Numbered from the stretch's first letter, positions 1-11,094 are shown. The stretch is 46,382 nt of DNA from Fragilaria crotonensis (GCA_022925895.1 JAKSYS010000509.1:1-46382), one strand, 5' to 3'. Translations and numbers: made by a program. Notes: a model not told the origin generated them from the sequence alone.

Positions 1-379
1 GGAAAATTGACTCGGCGGTCGCCAAATTGAAAAGAAATCCGTTTCAATACGACGTTTGAATCACTTTTTACAGAGGAATCGCATCGATTGAGTGATTTCA
101 TGCGTAACTTCGAGGGAGTGGTTACTGCACTTCTACTTCGTCACCGGAGCGGTGACATATGTCGGAGATTCTAAGCTCGTTACTATCGGTGGAGTGCAAT
201 TGGATCCCACGCGAAATGGGACTGTCAGGATTAACGCTGGATGGCAATACACGGTGGAGGATGCTGATCAAGTCCGATTGTCCGAAACCGATCCCATGAC
301 GTGGATTATCGCCGTGGAATACCTACAGTTTAGACGAAGACCAGACAACAGAATCACGGTCGTCGATATTAGAAAGTAG
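1..379 (+). pseudogene. Decayed copy A of an unknown diatom protein family (C-terminal part, cut by window start)
   Basis: The C-terminal end reads in one frame from about 92 and ends with a stop at 379. Bases 15-60 still match the coding sequence of copy C (4039 onward, motif KKSVSI), but in a different frame, so the copy carries indels. Shared landmarks with copies B and C are GD(S/A)KL(V/A)T, a Gly-Trp-x-Tyr-Thr segment, V.LSE..P and a W-I-I-A-(V/I)-E-Y near the end. I do not recognise the family and assign no function. The N-terminal half lies outside the window. It is followed by the 3' ends of a pyruvate kinase copy on the other strand, the same arrangement as copy C and the longer pyruvate kinase gene. 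Confidence 0.55.
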
Positions 380-794
380 GACGCTTGGCATATCCGATCA
401 CCAGTCACCATGATCGAAGATATGATTGACCTGGCGGCCAACCGACCGGTGATCAACATGTACATTGAAGCACCCTCATGTATGAAGCAGGAGAACAAGC
501 GGTGCGGCAGGAGCGTTCAGCACCAATGCAGCGAAGAATATGGAGTAGACAGACAAATAAATTATTTCGCTTTGGACTTATATCGTGCTTCCTGTCTTCT
601 CGCTGCTGGAGCTACGGATGTCCAATGATGATCGAAAGAAACATACTTCATAGTCCAATCACAGGTTCTAGGACAAAGCACTTCACGACAAAAGCAGAGA
701 CACGAACAGAATTTGATTAAAATGTTAGTCTGGTCCCACATGTACATAACGCTTCCATGGCATGCCAGCAGTTGCACACGAGCTGTTGGTTTCA
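380..794. other. Spacer between copy A and the pyruvate kinase fragment
   Basis: No gene seen. From about 668 onward the sequence is nearly identical to the spacer at about 4775-4897, so the recent duplication begins inside this spacer and not at copy A. Confidence 0.6.
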
Positions 795-1615
795 TCATTC
801 GACATGCACCAATTTCATAGTGGCTGTATCATGCTGTGTGTCCACGTCCACATAGACAACCGAATCTCCCACCTTGACGAATCCCAATTTCTTCGCATCC
901 TCCACTGCCTCCTCCAACGAACCCGTCCCAACAATGGGATGGATTCCACGATAAATCATCAACTGCCGTCCCAATTTGGCATTGTCACAAAAGCACAAAA
1001 TGGGCACTTAGGGTCGGTACGCACTCACGAGTGCGGAAGAGTCCATCCTTGAGCGTCGAAACCAAAATGGCCGTGGCCTGTTGGTATCCGCGGCCGTGAC
1101 GGCCGCCTTGGCAATGGCACCCATGAAAGAGGCGTCAGGAGCCTGAATCGTCGGACCGATGCACCGCCCACACCACCCTCGGACGCGTACCGTTCAGCAC
1201 TCAAGATAATGTCATTCATGATTTTGACGGATTCAACAGGATACGGTTCATGGCAGTTTCTCCCGACAGCATGACACAGTCGGCACCATCGTAAATGGCA
1301 TTCGTCACGTCTGCAACTTCAGCGCGAGGACGAGGATTTTGGCCATACTTTCCAACATTTGAGTGGCCACAATGACGGGTTTGCCAACAGACTTGCAGGC
1401 AGCCACCATTTCCTTTGGGCGTTGGTCACTTGCTGCAATGGGAGTTCGACACCCAAATCACCACGTGCCACCATGATGCCGTCACTGGCCTCGAGAATGG
1501 CTCCAATTCTCATTTAGCGATTCAATTTTGGAAGTCGGGCCTTCCCAATTCCTGACCGTTCTTTGAATATGCCACATTTTATATCCTTCTTGTCACCTTC
1601 TCCTTGTCGGACATG
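668..1615. repeat. Direct duplication, copy 1 (partner about 4775-5825)
   Basis: Near-identical to 4775-5825 in the same orientation, by eye above 90 percent over most of its length, interrupted by small indels and one deletion of roughly 100 bases around 1500-1540. It covers the last two thirds of pyruvate kinase and about 100 bases beyond its stop. The match fades just after a segment equivalent to 5770-5825. Confidence 0.8.
795..1615 (-). pseudogene. Pyruvate kinase 3' fragment (truncated duplicate)
   Basis: The final 70 codons (1007 to 795) encode the same C-terminal residues as the longer copy at 4898, ending MKLVHVE. Upstream, the signature [12 protein letters not shown] is readable near 1440-1480 and a degraded QMLES region near 1350-1380, but in different frames. 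The N-terminal half of the enzyme is absent and about 100 bases are missing near 1500, so no active enzyme can be made. In the short A-run of the NAQ(K)EMV segment this copy and the longer copy have lost different numbers of bases. That is typical of either independent decay or consensus errors. The recent 5' breakpoint is near 1615. Confidence 0.85.
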
Positions 1616-2393
1616 TTGGGATGAATCAAAGTTCAAGACTCAAGGGACGATCATAGACTTGGCGGCGGCGAGATACATATCGTGTCAGTCTCTAAGATAC
1701 CGTCGTATTCATCATGCGAAAGTGGGCACCCCAGTTTGGTCCGTCATGAACATTCGAATTGGATCTAAGACTTGTCTTGCCTACGGTGGACCCTCCCATT
1801 GCTTTGATTCGTCGGCAGAAAGGACATGGTCATGGACAGGCTGACGAGGATCTTGTTGGGGCTTTGATCAGGGGTGCAAATGGAATAAAACGGGCAACGA
1901 TGAGGAACTGTGGGGATGGCAGGAGCGTGCTCGCGCGAAATCGCTGATGACGATAAAGCAGAAGATTAAGTGATTTATGCTTTCCCGTACATCATACGAT
2001 ATGTTGCCCTTCTGAAGGAGCGGCGATGTCAAACAACGTTTCTTCCAGATCGTAGAAGAATCCTACCTCATCATGCAATTTAGACCGGCTTTGGCTCGCA
2101 CAAGCTGTTAGTCACACAAAAAAGAACCACGAACATAACTTAAATGAGATCCGGCTCTATTACGCAACACTTCCGTGTGACCACCAGTCAACACCACTGT
2201 CGGTCAGTTCACGAGGTTAAATGCATGGGTTACAAAGGATTATCGGAGTATTCTGCGGAGTCTCGGTTTTATTTTCTCAACGCATCGTCATTGTACATGC
2301 TGGTCGCGCTCAGGTGACCGCGTGACGAACCAAAGCTTTGATCATGGTGAATGGTCATCAGATACACAAAGCTTCCAACTTTTCTAAGTTGCT
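1616..2393. other. Intergenic, nothing recognised
   Basis: Only short frames that do not resemble proteins. It separates the pyruvate kinase fragment from minus-strand copy B. I see no clear repeat or motif. Confidence 0.5.
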
Positions 2394-3250
2394 TCAATCC
2401 TTATTAGGTTTCCACCACCTCCTTCCTCGTTTCACATCTTCCAGTTGTCGATACTCAATAGCGATTATCCATTCACGCGGGTTGGTTTCGGAAAGGACAA
2501 CTTTTCCCGCGTCCATTACAGTGTATTTCCATCCCTCGCCAAGAGGCCCCGTTGTCGCGGGGACTAAGTGCTCTCCACCAATAGTAGCGAGCTTGGCATC
2601 TCCTGTCAACGTCAACTCTGCACTGACGGAGTAGATAGCAGTAACCACTGCCTTGACGTCAATTGAATCGCGCCTCCAAGTGACGCCATATTTGTTCAGG
2701 AATTTTGTCAATCCTATCATTGACACCGATTTCTTCTTGATTCCGCCTTTGCCGAAGGACGGTCTCCAACGGTCGTCACTATTCATTTCCAAGCCGACGT
2801 TGGCAAGATCGTCATTTGTTAGTGGACAGGAAGCGTATAAACGTGACGTAATTGCAGCCGACTGTGTCACGTCCGACGCTTGTATATACTGCACACCTGC
2901 ATTGTTGACAATGCATTCAAGTTCATCTTTCTGGATGTCATTAACGTATGAGATAAGAGTGCCATGGCTCCCGGATTCTTGAGCACGGCCTTGCGCTTAA
3001 AGGCCGCGCTCCTCCACGTCGCGGTGTTCGATGACCTGCAGCAGCTCAATACTGTGCGCGGTCGGCTGCATGGCACGGCTGACTTAACAGCCCTACCGGC
3101 AACGTTTGAGAAGTCGTCGGAGTGCTCAAATGAATAGATGTCATTAAAGAGCGCTGTATCCGCACTGTCAGTAACCCCTTCTCTCGAATGTTTAGCAGCA
3201 TTTTCCTTCGAATATTGTTTTGCCTTTCGGTAACGAAAATCCAGTTTCAA
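2394..3250 (-). pseudogene. Copy B of the unknown protein family, frameshifted
   Basis: Two overlapping frames together cover the family. The C-terminal frame runs to the stop at 2394 and is open upstream past 2894 to about 2965, through residues such as TLISYVNDIQKDELECIVNN. The upstream part (about 3250-2970) switches between frames, with SIELLQVIEHRDVEERGL and KAVLKNPGA readable in different frames. Family landmarks KKSVSMIGLTKFLNKYG, GDAKLAT and EWIIAIEYR are present. The apparent starts at 2894 and 3250 are GTG and TTG, so they are not eukaryotic starts. Copy B faces copy C head to head across a 350-base spacer. The function is unknown. It may be a pseudogene or a gene broken by consensus errors. 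Confidence 0.55.
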
Positions 3251-3600
3251 ATATTCTGATCAAACGTTCGATAGTTTAGCGATGGTGCTGTGCGAACTCG
3301 CGGAGTGTTGTGCATGGGGTTCATGTCCGCAACAAAATTTTCGGTCTACGTATTGTAACTTCAAGTTCGGATCAAATAACGGGCGGAACTTCAAGTTCGG
3401 TCTGAACCCACCGAAGTATCTCTCTATTCAACTACTATGCATGGTATACTTGTCGTTTCTCGTACTCTGGACTCTGGGGACGTGGTAACAAGCAATCTCT
3501 ACGGCAGACTGCACTTGTTGGATCGAAGATAGATTGAAAGTATGCGTACGGAGTACGCGAGTTCACGACGTATACCAGTTATCAAAACACTAGGAACTGT
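3251..3600. other. Spacer between divergent copies B and C
   Basis: About 350 bases between the head-to-head copies, where promoters would be expected. There is a short direct repeat, AACTTCAAGTTCGG, near 3356-3370 and 3390-3404, and GTAC-containing stretches near 3540-3560. No gene seen. Confidence 0.4.
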
Positions 3601-4428
3601 ACCCTTTAAAAACGAAAGAAATTGAACTTTTGTTTGTGGACAGGCCGCAACGACAACTAGATCTGCACGTTATGTGGGGCAGAGACTCCTTTCCAAATGC
3701 TGTCCGCGGCGCTACCCAAGCTGGCGTACCTTGCGTTCGACCATTCACAGATATCCAGCTCTTGCAGTTCATCGAACATGGCCACGTGGACTGGTACGGC
3801 TTCTATCATCAGACGCACGTGCTCAATAACCCGGAAATCGCATGACACTCTCATCACGTACGTTGACGGTGACGACCAAAGAAGAACTTCAAGAACTTGT
3901 CAGTGATGCCGGTGTACACATTTTACAAGCTTTGAACGTGACACAAGCAGCTGCCTCAAAAGCGGGTTTATACGCATCCAGCCCATTGGAAGCAACCACG
4001 CTTTCCAGCATCGGCTTGAAGGTGACGAGTGACGTTAGTTGAGCCTCACTTTCGGCAATGGCCGAATACAGAAGAAATCGGTATCAATTATGGGATTGTC
4101 CAAATTCCTGAACAAATATGGCATCACGTGGTGCCCCGATACAATTAACTTCAAGGCGATGGTAACTGCTATCTACTCGGTGACAGGAGGTTTGACGTAT
4201 ACAGGAGATGCCAAGCTCGTTACTTCTGGTGGAGGGCAATTGCGCCCCACACCTACTGGACCTGTTAACGTTAACGCGGGATGGGAATACACTCTAACCA
4301 ATTCCGGAAAAGTCGTCCTGTCCGAAATCAATCCACATGAATGGATAATCGCCATCGAGTACCGAAAGTTGGAACAAGGAAGGAGAACTGGAGGAACTGG
4401 CAACAAGATAAGGATAGTGAGAACTTAA
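3601..4428 (+). pseudogene. Copy C of the unknown protein family, frameshifted
   Basis: The most complete copy. The first part alternates between two frames (QLDLHVMWGRDSFPNA, then LPKLAYLAFDHSQ, then LLQFIEHGHVD). Next comes the frame with TKEELQELVSDAG, which stops at 4042, and then an open C-terminal frame from 4039 to 4428 with KKSVSIMGLSKFLNKYG, TYTGDAKLVT and EWIIAIEYRKLE. At least three indels break the frame. The order of motifs matches copy B, so these are paralogues in inverted orientation. No known domain was recognised; LPKL and IEH segments loosely recall leucine-rich modules, but not enough to claim one. The stop at 4428 is 470 bases from the convergent pyruvate kinase stop. Confidence 0.55.
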
Positions 4429-4897
4429 AAGGATGAAGTTTCACGGTACAGAGCTGATCCTCGTTGACCACAAGCGAAGCCACGGATGGCCGCCAACCGA
4501 CCTCTTGGTTAGTTCCCGGAGTATGTAATAATGACAATGAGTTATAACGAAACACAGAATAATGTATGCATACTGCATACTCCATCCAGTCTGCAACAAG
4601 TGGACGGCGGGAGGACGTGCCCGCGCGACACCGGCAACGAAGGTGCAAGGGACACAACGTAGATAGATGTTCGCGGTCTCGCTTCGCTCCCTGAGAGAGC
4701 GACGATTTCACATAATGCGTCTTCGGGGTCATTCGAAACCCACCTCACAAACCCATTTAGATCGGCTCTAGAGGACAAAGCAGTTCACGACAAAAGCGGA
4801 GACACGAACAGAATTTGATTAACATGTTAGTCTGGTCCCACATGTACATAACGCTTCCATGGCATGCCAGCAGTTGCAACACGAGCTGTTGGTTTCA
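4429..4897. other. Spacer between copy C and pyruvate kinase
   Basis: Convergent 3' flanks; no gene. The stretch from about 4775 is part of the recent direct duplication shared with 668-794. Confidence 0.5.
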
Positions 4898-5825
4898 TCA
4901 TTCGACATGCACCAATTTCATAGTGGCAGTATCATGCTGTGTGTCCACGTCCACATAGACAACCGAATCTCCCACCTTGACGAATCCCAATTTCTTCGCA
5001 TCCTCCACTGCCTCCTCCAACGACCCCGTCCCAACAATGGGATGGATTCCACGATAAATCATCAACTGCCGTCCCAATTTGGCATTGTCGCAAAAGCACA
5101 AAATGGGAACTTGTGGTCGGTACGCACTGACGAGTGCAGGAAGAGTCCCATCCTTGAGCGTTGACACCAAAATGGCTGTGGCCTGTTGGGTATCCGCGGC
5201 CGTGACGGCAGCCTTGGCAATGGCACCCATGAAGGAGGCGTCAGAGCCTCGAATCGTCGGACGGATGCACCACCACACCACCTTCGGACGCGTACCGTTC
5301 AGCACTCAAGATAATGTCATTCATGATTTTGACAGATTCGACAGGATACTTGCCTTGGCAGTTTCTCCCGACAGCATGACAGTCGGCACCATCGTAAATG
5401 GCATTCGTCACGTCTGCAACTTCAGCGCGAGTGGGACGAGGGTTTTGGCCATACTTTCCAACATTTGAGTGGCCACAATGACGGGTTTGCCAACGGAATT
5501 GCAGGCGGCCACCATTTCCTGGGCGTTGGTAACTTGCTGCAATGGAAGTTCAACACCCAAATCACCACGTGCCACCATGATGCCGTCGCTGGCCTCGAGA
5601 ATGGCGTCGAAATTGGCCAATCCAGAGAGGGATTCAATTTTGAAATGAGCAATGGTCGGAGTGCAGTGTCGGGCCATCCCATTCTTGAGCGCATTTCTCA
5701 ATGTGTTCTCGGATTTGATGAACTCCAGCGGCCGTCTGGACAAACGAGGCCGCCACGTAGTCAATATCCTTGGTCATTCCGTATTTGATATCATTCTTAT
5801 CCTTGTCCGACATGGCAGGAATGTC
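4775..5825. repeat. Direct duplication, copy 2 (partner about 668-1615)
   Basis: Same orientation as copy 1, nearly identical across the pyruvate kinase C-terminal coding region and about 100 bases of 3' flank. Copy 2 continues into the complete 5' half of the gene, so it is the likely parent. Confidence 0.8.
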
Positions 5826-6578
5826 ATCCGTGTTGGCACCAGGCAGATTGACTCCGGCACGCGATCTCAATTCTCCCGAATTTGCAATTTCACAAACAAC
5901 GTCGGTTCCGACAATTTGTCTCACGACGAGAGAAATCGCTCCATCGTCCAACAAGACGCGCATTCCTGGTTCAACTGCCTTGTGCAAATTACGATAATCA
6001 ATGTACAGATGCGTGTCAGTCGAACCCGCATCACGTCGTTCATCCGTCGTTTGGAGTGTCAAGGTATGGCCCTGTTGAAGATGGATGGTTTCATGACCAC
6101 TCACATCATGTGCCAATTTGCCCGATCGAATTTCGGGTCCTTTGGTATCCAAAAGTACAGCACGGAGATTAATGCCACTGTGTTCGGGATCGCGCATCGA
6201 ATGACGACCACGACATTGTTTGAGATTGGATGTGCGCAATTCGACTTCTTCGACTGTGGCGTGGGAGAAATTGAGACGCATGATGCGCATGCCGGCGTTC
6301 ACAACCTGTTGGAGGACGGGAAGCTGTTCGCTGGTGGGACCAATCGTTGCCACGATTTTGGTCAATTTGGGAGCGTAGGCAGTGGGAGATTCATCGAGCT
6401 GGCCGGATGGATCAGGAAGGTGGAATTTTGTAGAAAGAGGGGCCGAATGAAGAAGTGAGGTCGAGTAAGAAGAACGCGTGCTGGCGCTTGGTATGTTGAG
6501 AGCCTTGATGTTGAGAGTCGCTGCGCGGGTCGTTGTTGTTCTGGCGACTTGGCGGAGAGAAATCATAGTGTGCATCAT
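4898..6578 (-). CDS. Pyruvate kinase, probably mitochondrial; frame broken by several indels
   Basis: Pyruvate kinase transfers phosphate from phosphoenolpyruvate to ADP. It starts at the ATG pair at 6578-6573. The first about 55 residues are rich in Arg, Ser and Thr and nearly free of acidic residues, as in a mitochondrial presequence. This agrees with the mitochondrial lower glycolysis known in diatoms. Then come [67 protein letters not shown] with the catalytic Lys/Glu region, [18 protein letters not shown] and a C-terminal domain ending MKLVHVE. The frame shifts near 5690-5700, 5445 (a short A-run), 5375-5385, 5355 (a short G-run) and about 5280. Everything between the breaks is well conserved, so the gene may be intact in the organism with errors in the consensus. 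True decay cannot be excluded. Confidence 0.85.
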
Positions 6579-7220
6579 GCTGAATTATTACCACCGGTTG
6601 TAACACTGTAAACAGTAAGACCAACAGCGTAAGTGTGAGCAGGTGGGAGATCGATTGATGAGAATGAGATTGCCGATGGCCAGAAAGCTGATTCCGATGC
6701 AGATAGATTCGCATCTGAATCCCTTTCTTCAAACGAACGGTTCGCAAGCGAGCTCCAGGAAGATTATTATGGTCAAGGATAAACTCTTGTCCATTTGTCT
6801 GTGCATGTACGCGCGCACGAAGCACAAGACGCTCGACAGACAAAGGAGTGATTTTAGATAAGACAGTAAGCGAATGCGACAGTAAGCGATCTCACCTACT
6901 GTTACTGCACTTACCGTCTACTCGTTACGGAGTGTCACACTTACGGCTCTATGTACTAGGACTATTCGACATTGTACGGTATATGATACAAGTACATGCC
7001 GATGGGAAACACATGCTTTCGGATGTAAAAATTGCTCACTTGCTTTGCAACTGATCGATTTGATTGAATGCGGTGATGATACCTGTTCATTTTTTTGCTA
7101 GGGGTTAGCCATTAGACTGATAAAGTATGAGGGGAACTTTGGGAAAGTTTAATATGGAGAAAGTTCCAAAAATAACGGAGTACATCGGTGCACTTCCATC
7201 TTCCATTTGAAATCGTGCCA
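6579..7220. other. Region upstream of pyruvate kinase; shared 640-base intergenic
   Basis: Should contain the pyruvate kinase promoter at its left end and the 3' flank of the secreted-protein gene at its right end. Frames here read as shadows. No TATA box or other motif stands out. Confidence 0.4.
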
Positions 7221-8034
7221 TTACTTGAATTTCCAATGCTCCCAATCTTGTGCATGTGGCATTAAACGAACTGTACCGTCAGGCCATGCAGACAGATACG
7301 TGCCATGAACTGACGGAAAGTCATGCTACCGTCACCATATTCTCTTTGAATCCACTCTTCATAGGTCTTGGAGTGGCATGAACTTCACAGTCCCATCAGG
7401 CCACGCAGATAAAAACAATCCGTTGGCCTCGAAACGGAAAACGAGCTTCCCGTCGCGTAGTCGCGTTAAACGAAACGTCGAGCTTTGGCCAGATGTACTC
7501 AGCAATGTAGCAATGTTAACTGGCTTTACAGAAAGGTAGGTGTGATGAATGATAGAAAACAAGCTGGCAGCGCCAAGGTCAGTCTGCAATACCCTGTTGT
7601 CATCGGCATGTCTGATGGACTTCGTATCGTTTCGCCCTTCGAAGAGCAGTCCCTTGTCTACGAGCTCCTGCGCTACTCCGGTCCGTGGTCCTCGAGGATG
7701 GACTTAAAGTCCCGAACATTGTCGCCTTCGATAAGCTTGGTTCCTCCAGCTTTGCCTCCTCCTGCACCTCCAAGAGGCCCGGTCGTGTTGATCCCTTTCC
7801 CGGCACGAATGCCACCACGAGTCTGGTAGATGAATCGAAGTTAGAAAACGTACATGATTTGTAATCAATAACGGGAGAATGAACAAGTTGATAGGATGTC
7901 GGTGCACTTTGATTTTCTTTCATGTTGTTACAACTCACGTTGTTGGCATGGCCTCGAGCAAGAGTTGCACCAACCGCCGCGATGGAGAGAGTCAAGAAGG
8001 ATAGAAAGAACGCTGCTACCGAAGTGACTTTCAT
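7221..8034 (-). CDS. Small secreted protein with repeated LSAWPDGTV motif (fascin-like/beta-trefoil candidate), one intron, frameshifts
   Basis: Starts at ATG 8034 with a clear signal peptide (MKVTSVAAFFLSFLTLSIAA). Exon 1 is 32 codons, 8034-7939. A GTGAGT donor at 7938 and a CAG acceptor ending at 7823 define a 116-nt intron. Exon 2 is Gly-rich (GGIRAGKG, LGGAGGGKAGG) and continues DNVRDFKSILED. After a frame change near 7685 the sequence reads VAQELVDKGLLFEGRND and then two similar modules, FLSAWPDGTVKFMP and YLSAWPDGTVRLMP, ending DWEHWKFK with a stop at 7221. Further frame changes lie near 7370 and 7300. The doubled motif resembles repeats of actin-crosslinking (fascin-like) beta-trefoil folds, but this is an inference from a short motif. 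The signal peptide would send the product to the secretory route. Confidence 0.5.
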
Positions 8035-8424
8035 GCCTTCATCTATTTTGTGCTGAAAGTAAATCTCAGATCTTGGTTGATAAACAAGCGTTGCGTATCC
8101 CTCTCTTAATGGTGTACAACGACGAAAAAAGTTGTTCCGTGCAACACGTAGTAACTCTCAGCTGAGATAAAACATTAACAACAGGACAATACGTGTTGTG
8201 TCGCATTTCGGTCCTTTAGATTTAACATGGCAAAATGTCCCATATGCCCACGTTCATGGATGCCGCGACATAAACGAAGGTGCTTTTCACGTGTGATGGT
8301 GGAGCAAGCCGATCATACTGTACGTCATAAGGGCACTCAAGATCATGGGACATTGGCATTGATCAATTGCGCAAGACCGAATCGAGACGATTCTTCCCTT
8401 TCATCGATGAGAGGAGTATTCCTC
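8035..8424. other. Upstream flank of the secreted-protein gene
   Basis: An ATG frame at 8227-8448 begins MAKCPICPRSWMPRHKRR, with a CxxC pair and basic residues. It is only 73 codons long, runs into the tandem repeat and has no recognised relatives, so I do not call it a gene. Confidence 0.3.
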
Positions 8425-8665
8425 GATGTCGAGACTTCGTCCATATGACAAAAAGGACTTGATCTTCGAATTCTGTACCGTAGAAATGTTTCTCGACATA
8501 AATTTATGTCAATTCTTTGTCTGTATGACGAAAAGGGCTTGATCTTGGAATTCTAAATGGTAGAAATGTTTCTTTTCATAAATTCATGTCGAGGCTTTGT
8601 CCATATGCCATATTATCGAAAAAGGACTTGATCGTACATGATAATGATTTCTCCGAGCGTGACCG
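8425..8665. repeat. Tandem repeat, period about 80-81 bp, about 2.7 copies
   Basis: Units begin at about 8425, 8506 and 8586. Each has a start like ATGTCGAG(G)CTT(T)GTCCATATG, then GACTTGATCTT, GAATTCT and GTAGAAATGTTTC. Units differ by scattered substitutions; the third is partial. Noncoding. Confidence 0.75.
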
Positions 8666-8919
8666 CTTGGAAGAAATCGGTAAAAAAAAGAGACGTATCA
8701 TACAGTGCTGGAACCCAGTAAACCTATAGTAATCGAGAAACAGCATCGATTCTATTTCTCATTGATTTTGGATTGCATGCACAATGTGAACCCATAAGTG
8801 TGAGGTTTGATATAACATCAAAAAGTTATCGTACTACATACATCATTTCAGAAAAAAATTCGAAAGATTAATTGCGAGCTGAAATTGCTACTTTATCCCG
8901 CAAGACTCATAAAGCCGAT
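8666..8919. other. AT-rich spacer upstream of retroelement relic
   Basis: No gene recognised. Confidence 0.35.
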
Positions 8920-10382
8920 ATCGGCAGCGCAGCAATCACCCATCTTGATGACGACCATGTGTTTCTAACGCACTTTGATACCCTATTCCCTTTACAGGAG
9001 TGATCTTGGCAGAATTCCAGCCAGCTGTATGCCTCGCTCCTTGCGCGCACCAAGCTCACTATTGCCTGCTGTAACCATGTTGCTGGCACCGATAACACTC
9101 TTGCTGACTTTATCTCGCGCCCCCCCAATCAACTTTATCTCACATCATGATCGTTGCGAACAGATTTATCGCAAGGAGCCGAGGCTCACGTATTATCACT
9201 TTTTCCGGCCAAATCAAGAGCTCTTATCCTGCCTGGCGTCCAGGCTGTTCACCGAAGTCTGGAAGGAAAGCCCGCCTCGTCCGCCAAAGTTGCGAGGACA
9301 GGTCGAAATCGTCGACTTGTTCATGACTTGTTCGTGTTCTGTCACCATTTGAATCTCTCAGATGATTGCAAGACTGTGCAAACTTCCAATTGGGAATGTA
9401 TGCAACGCATCTTGCGACGGGCTCAACGTTACATTTTCGTTCCATCAAAGCAAGCACGGTCGCTGTACTTACACGATATCGTGTCCTTTCTCGGCCGCTT
9501 CCGTGCCATTGACCCCCGGTTCGTATCGGCAACAGACACAAAACTGGCCCCTGTAATTGCCAAGGTCTTGGAAGAACAGAAGGGGTGGGAACCTGTCCCA
9601 AACCGTCGCGAACCTTTTACTTTGGAACTTCACAAAGAAATTGCCAACAACTTGCCAACAATTGACCTCAATACATGCTGTCACAGCAATGTCCAACTGG
9701 ACACTGTGCAATTTATATGCAGGTTGTTGTGGCATCAAATGGACCCAAACGAGTAGCCACAACCGCTACCTGTCAATTTCTTGCGCAACCGTTTCCAACA
9801 CGCTTACGCTTTTACTCTCGATGACGTGCAATGTTTTACTGCCTCTTCTTCACCTGTATCAATCCCAACTGCCATCGCCAACCCGTCACTTGTCGGGAAA
9901 ATCAAACTCAGATTTGAGGAGGAAAAAATGAAGAAAATGGCGAGTGGAAGATGTTCACTCGCAATCCGACCCACCCCCACTTGTGTTTTGTCGAACATTT
10001 TATTGCCATCCTAGCCCGACACAAGCTGCTCACTAACTCATCACCAGTCCACCCGCTCAGTGTCTACCGAGCACCCGACGGTGTACTAGCCTATAACATC
10101 ACAATTGTTGACATTGAGAAAGTTATCCGTCGAGCAGCTGCAACGCTGTATAATCTGGACCCGATCAAGCATCGCGCCCAACTTGCACTTTGGTCGAGCC
10201 ATTCTCTGCGAGTTGGCGCCTGCACAACTCTCTACTCCCAAGGCTTTAGCAAGATGGAAATCAAGTACCTTATCCGCTGGAAATCTAAAACATTCCTGAC
10301 TTATCTCCGTAATCTCGCCGTTACCTCTCGACGCCACAATGTTGCGATGAATGAAACGAGTACAATACCTAACTTTGTTTAG
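8920..10382 (+). pseudogene. Relic of a tyrosine-recombinase retroelement (DIRS-like): RNase H tail plus recombinase
   Basis: The first part, about 8925-9140, reads HLDDDHVFLTHFD, then an in-frame TGA, then HVAGTDNTLADFISRP. The last string is typical of the end of a reverse-transcriptase RNase H domain (HIPG.DN..AD..SR). A second section (9154-9756, other frames) is less recognisable. The last section, 9951-10382, contains SHSLRVGACTTLYSQGF followed by IKYLIRW and FLTYLRN. This matches the C-terminal HxxR...Y catalytic region of tyrosine recombinases found in DIRS-type elements and other diatom repeats. Frames change at least three times and no complete reverse transcriptase lies upstream, so the element is dead. 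An alternative is a Crypton-like recombinase beside an unrelated retroelement scrap. Confidence 0.55.
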
Positions 10383-10840
10383 GAATTTGTGTTCAACACC
10401 CAAATCACTAGTTTGTTGGGAAGTATTGGAAAAGGATGCACCCAAGAATTATAATCTCCTGTAGTGGAAGAGTAACGCTTTATGACTTACTCCCGCAGCT
10501 CAGGGGGTACATCGCGACGCCAAACGACCCTCCCAAGGACCACTAGTATAGAGCAATCCCTAATTTTGTGAAAGACAGATTCGAAGCATTCTGTACAGAA
10601 CATAATCTGGCACTAACAGTAACCCTACTACAGCATGGGAGTACCTCACACAATCAAACAAAAATTCATTTCAACTGGAATATTTTGCCCGTTAAGCCAC
10701 AGTTTTCATTCTACTCTACTTTGGCGCTTTACTCTGTCTCCTTGTCTTACTCGACCCACTTATAGCGCTATATTGTAGCGTCTTTAGAAACTTAAGGTGT
10801 CTTTAGAAACCTATTTTGGATATTTCGGAAATGTCCTATG
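10383..10840. other. Spacer between retroelement relic and Harbinger element
   Basis: No gene seen. A short direct repeat GTCTTTAGAAAC occurs at about 10779 and 10799. Confidence 0.4.
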
Positions 10841-11094
10841 TGGGTCCTATCCCCCACCTGTAACGCTATTTTTTGTCAGATTCAAAAAATGGTGCGGACC
10901 CGCCCCCAAAATTACAAAGATCGTACCGCGGCGCCTAATTACGAAGTATGATCCATACTTCACTCCGTTCTTTGTCGGCACTGTCTCGGCACTGTCCTCC
11001 CTCGTCATATCCTGTCTCGCACTTGTTATCATGAGTAGTAGCTACCACTACAGGAGCAGAAGACGATGGGGTACCTGGTTTGCGTGCAAAATGC

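Noticed and set aside
5652..6458. 268-codon plus-strand frame opposite pyruvate kinase
   Set aside because: Shadow of a strongly conserved gene; no domain, and codon use follows the minus strand.
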